Below, one piece after another: positions 63,062 through 64,000 of a stretch of 64,000 bases of DNA. Origin of the DNA: Neolewinella xylanilytica (GTDB taxonomy: Bacteria > Bacteroidota > Bacteroidia > Chitinophagales > Saprospiraceae). How positions within the stretch are numbered: the stretch's first letter is position 1; every line of letters starts with the position of its first letter. The notes under the pieces are model-generated. The model saw only the letters and a program-made list of their open reading frames with translations, ran no database searches and was not told the origin of the DNA. The position numbers and the translations under genes were made by a program. Where the stretch lies: the NCBI RefSeq assembly GCF_002934605.1, contig NZ_PTJC01000005.1, positions 186,001 to 250,000 on the forward strand, given 5' to 3'.

Positions 63062-63562
63062 CGATCGCTTTAGGTTAAGCCCACTCCGAACGGCCCGTAG
63101 GGTGGCGGTAGCAGCTTCGATCTGACAATAACCCGTCCGGGGAGCAGTTTCCTTTTTACCCGCAAAAAAAATTTGTTCGGCCATTCCCACCTCCCGGACC
63201 GACCGGCAAATGGCATGCGACTACGACTGCGTTCACTTTTGCGCCGGGGCGCGGGAGGGAAGCCGACGCACCAGGGGCGGGAACGGTGGCAAGCCTCAAT
63301 TCCTAGTGCATTCACCAGCCATCCCGGGCCTACCGCTACGAGTAGCAGTCAGTATGGGTGATTCGGCACCGGTCCATCGCTCCCATTTAGTCGGTCCGGG
63401 GGGAGAGAAGATATCCCGTCCTAACTGTTTCCGGGGCATCAACCCGCGCTCCGGCAGGGTGCGGATGCACGGAGATGACCTGCCTGCCGCGGTCGAAGTA
63501 AGTCGTCAATTTTCAAACCCCGCCCCCTAATGCCGGTTGTGAATGCAACCGAAGCGAAGCAC
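63062..63562. other. Intergenic region between nhaD and a partial gene
   Basis: About 500 bases containing the divergent promoters of nhaD and the cut-off gene at 63563. Around 63163-63178 a run CCGCAAAAAAAATTTG stands out. One copy of the GC-rich dispersed word is at 63241-63258, and a half-copy near 63443. No gene or known riboswitch was recognised. Confidence 0.5.
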
Positions 63563-64000
63563 ATGGGAAATTACGCCAGATTGGTGACCTTATTCATTGC
63601 CTTTTTCGCCGTCGCCTGCGCCAGCGAAGAGACCGGCTCGGCTACACCCATCGACGGCCCCGAAACCGTTTCGGTCGACCCGGACAAAACGGGCTTTGCC
63701 GAGCGGACTCCCGCAGATAGCACCGCGGAAAACGCCCTGGCGCTGGAGCCGGGTCTCTACGTCGCAGAAGGAAGCGATTGTCGCAACCCCGCCAACGCCG
63801 GCTATCGCGTGTGGACGGGGCGGGGGCTGGAAGGTTCCGCGACGGACGACTGCACCTTCGAGGTTGTTTCCGTGGACGGCGAAACCTACACCGGGCGCCA
63901 GTCTTGTGCCAACACCTCCGACGGAAACCCTTCCCCCGTGGAGATTACCATCGAAATACTGGAACCCAGTTCCTTCATACTGACGGAAGCCGACGAGACG
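63563..64000 (+). CDS. Hypothetical lipoprotein (3' end outside window), paralogue of 50667
   Basis: The first 146 codons of a predicted lipoprotein: signal and lipobox LVTLFIAFFAVACASEE (C19 or so), a threonine- and proline-rich spacer, then a domain shared with the protein at 50667-51476: PGLYVAEGSDC, NPANAGYRVWTGRGLEGSAT, DDC and GRQSC, followed by IEILEPSSFILTEADE. The conserved cysteines probably form disulfides outside the cytoplasm. The gene runs off the window, so its length and C-terminus are unknown. Confidence 0.82.
   Translation, partial: MGNYARLVTLFIAFFAVACASEETGSATPIDGPETVSVDPDKTGFAERTPADSTAENALALEPGLYVAEGSDCRNPANAGYRVWTGRGLEGSATDDCTFEVVSVDGETYTGRQSCANTSDGNPSPVEITIEILEPSSFILTEADET

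Overview
The window is a stretch of GC-rich chromosome (about 60% by eye) from a member of the Bacteroidota, most likely a Lewinella-like Saprospiria. The sequence supports this through a type IX secretion C-terminal sorting domain (26.7-27.9 kb), a carboxypeptidase-like plug extension on the TonB-dependent receptor, DUF4230/DUF3108/DUF418/DUF1761 genes, a CrtD-like carotenoid desaturase, weak or absent Shine-Dalgarno sites and several TTG/GTG starts. The genus is inferred. No transposase, integrase, prophage, tRNA, rRNA or CRISPR array was found.

Layout. 0-8 kb: end of an RND pump, a deoxyribonucleotidase and a GtrA protein in one overlapping chain; thrS; a DUF4230/DUF3108/flippase-like chain. 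8-16 kb: ruvC with a Crp/Fnr regulator, a frameshifted SRPBCC gene, a bcp-LysE-flavin monooxygenase chain, a ROK kinase, a cupin and a sulfatase. 16-24 kb: rnpB on the minus strand, a carotenoid desaturase, an OmpA lipoprotein, gatA, a MATE pump, a lipoprotein and a GH25 lysozyme. 23-28 kb: a metY-dinB-metX operon behind a SAM riboswitch, then a T9SS-secreted protein. 28-32 kb: membrane pyrophosphatase and purK, separated by a repeat-filled gap. 32-38 kb: a complete tripartite RND operon. 38-45 kb: an outer-membrane barrel, ogt, a WYL regulator, a decayed gene, DUF418, and a divergent HxlR/reductase pair.

45-57 kb is the accessory part. It starts with a two-gene unit: a zinc cytidine-deaminase-like protein followed six bases later by a membrane-anchored protein that I recognise as a prokaryotic STING. 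The STING gene is clearly A/T-richer than its surroundings. No CD-NTase (the usual cyclic-nucleotide synthase of STING-type CBASS) is visible within the window, so the deaminase-STING pair is the best candidate for an undescribed system. Then come a YdeI protein with a CDGSH iron-sulfur tail, an arsR-phosphoesterase-acr3 arsenic cluster, and a 1799-residue protein combining two alpha/beta-hydrolase domains with a CHAT (caspase-like) protease. 57-64 kb holds an iron-uptake pair (TonB receptor and PepSY membrane protein) with a perfect palindromic operator in front and slippage-prone repeats between the genes, a methyltransferase, nhaD, and a cut-off paralogue of the lipoprotein at 50.7 kb.

The non-coding DNA is rich in repeats: two arrays of mini-hairpins with the same 25-26 bp period and compensatory stem changes; a 133-bp triple tandem repeat; at least four dispersed palindromic families; and three copies of one palindrome inside the RNase P RNA.
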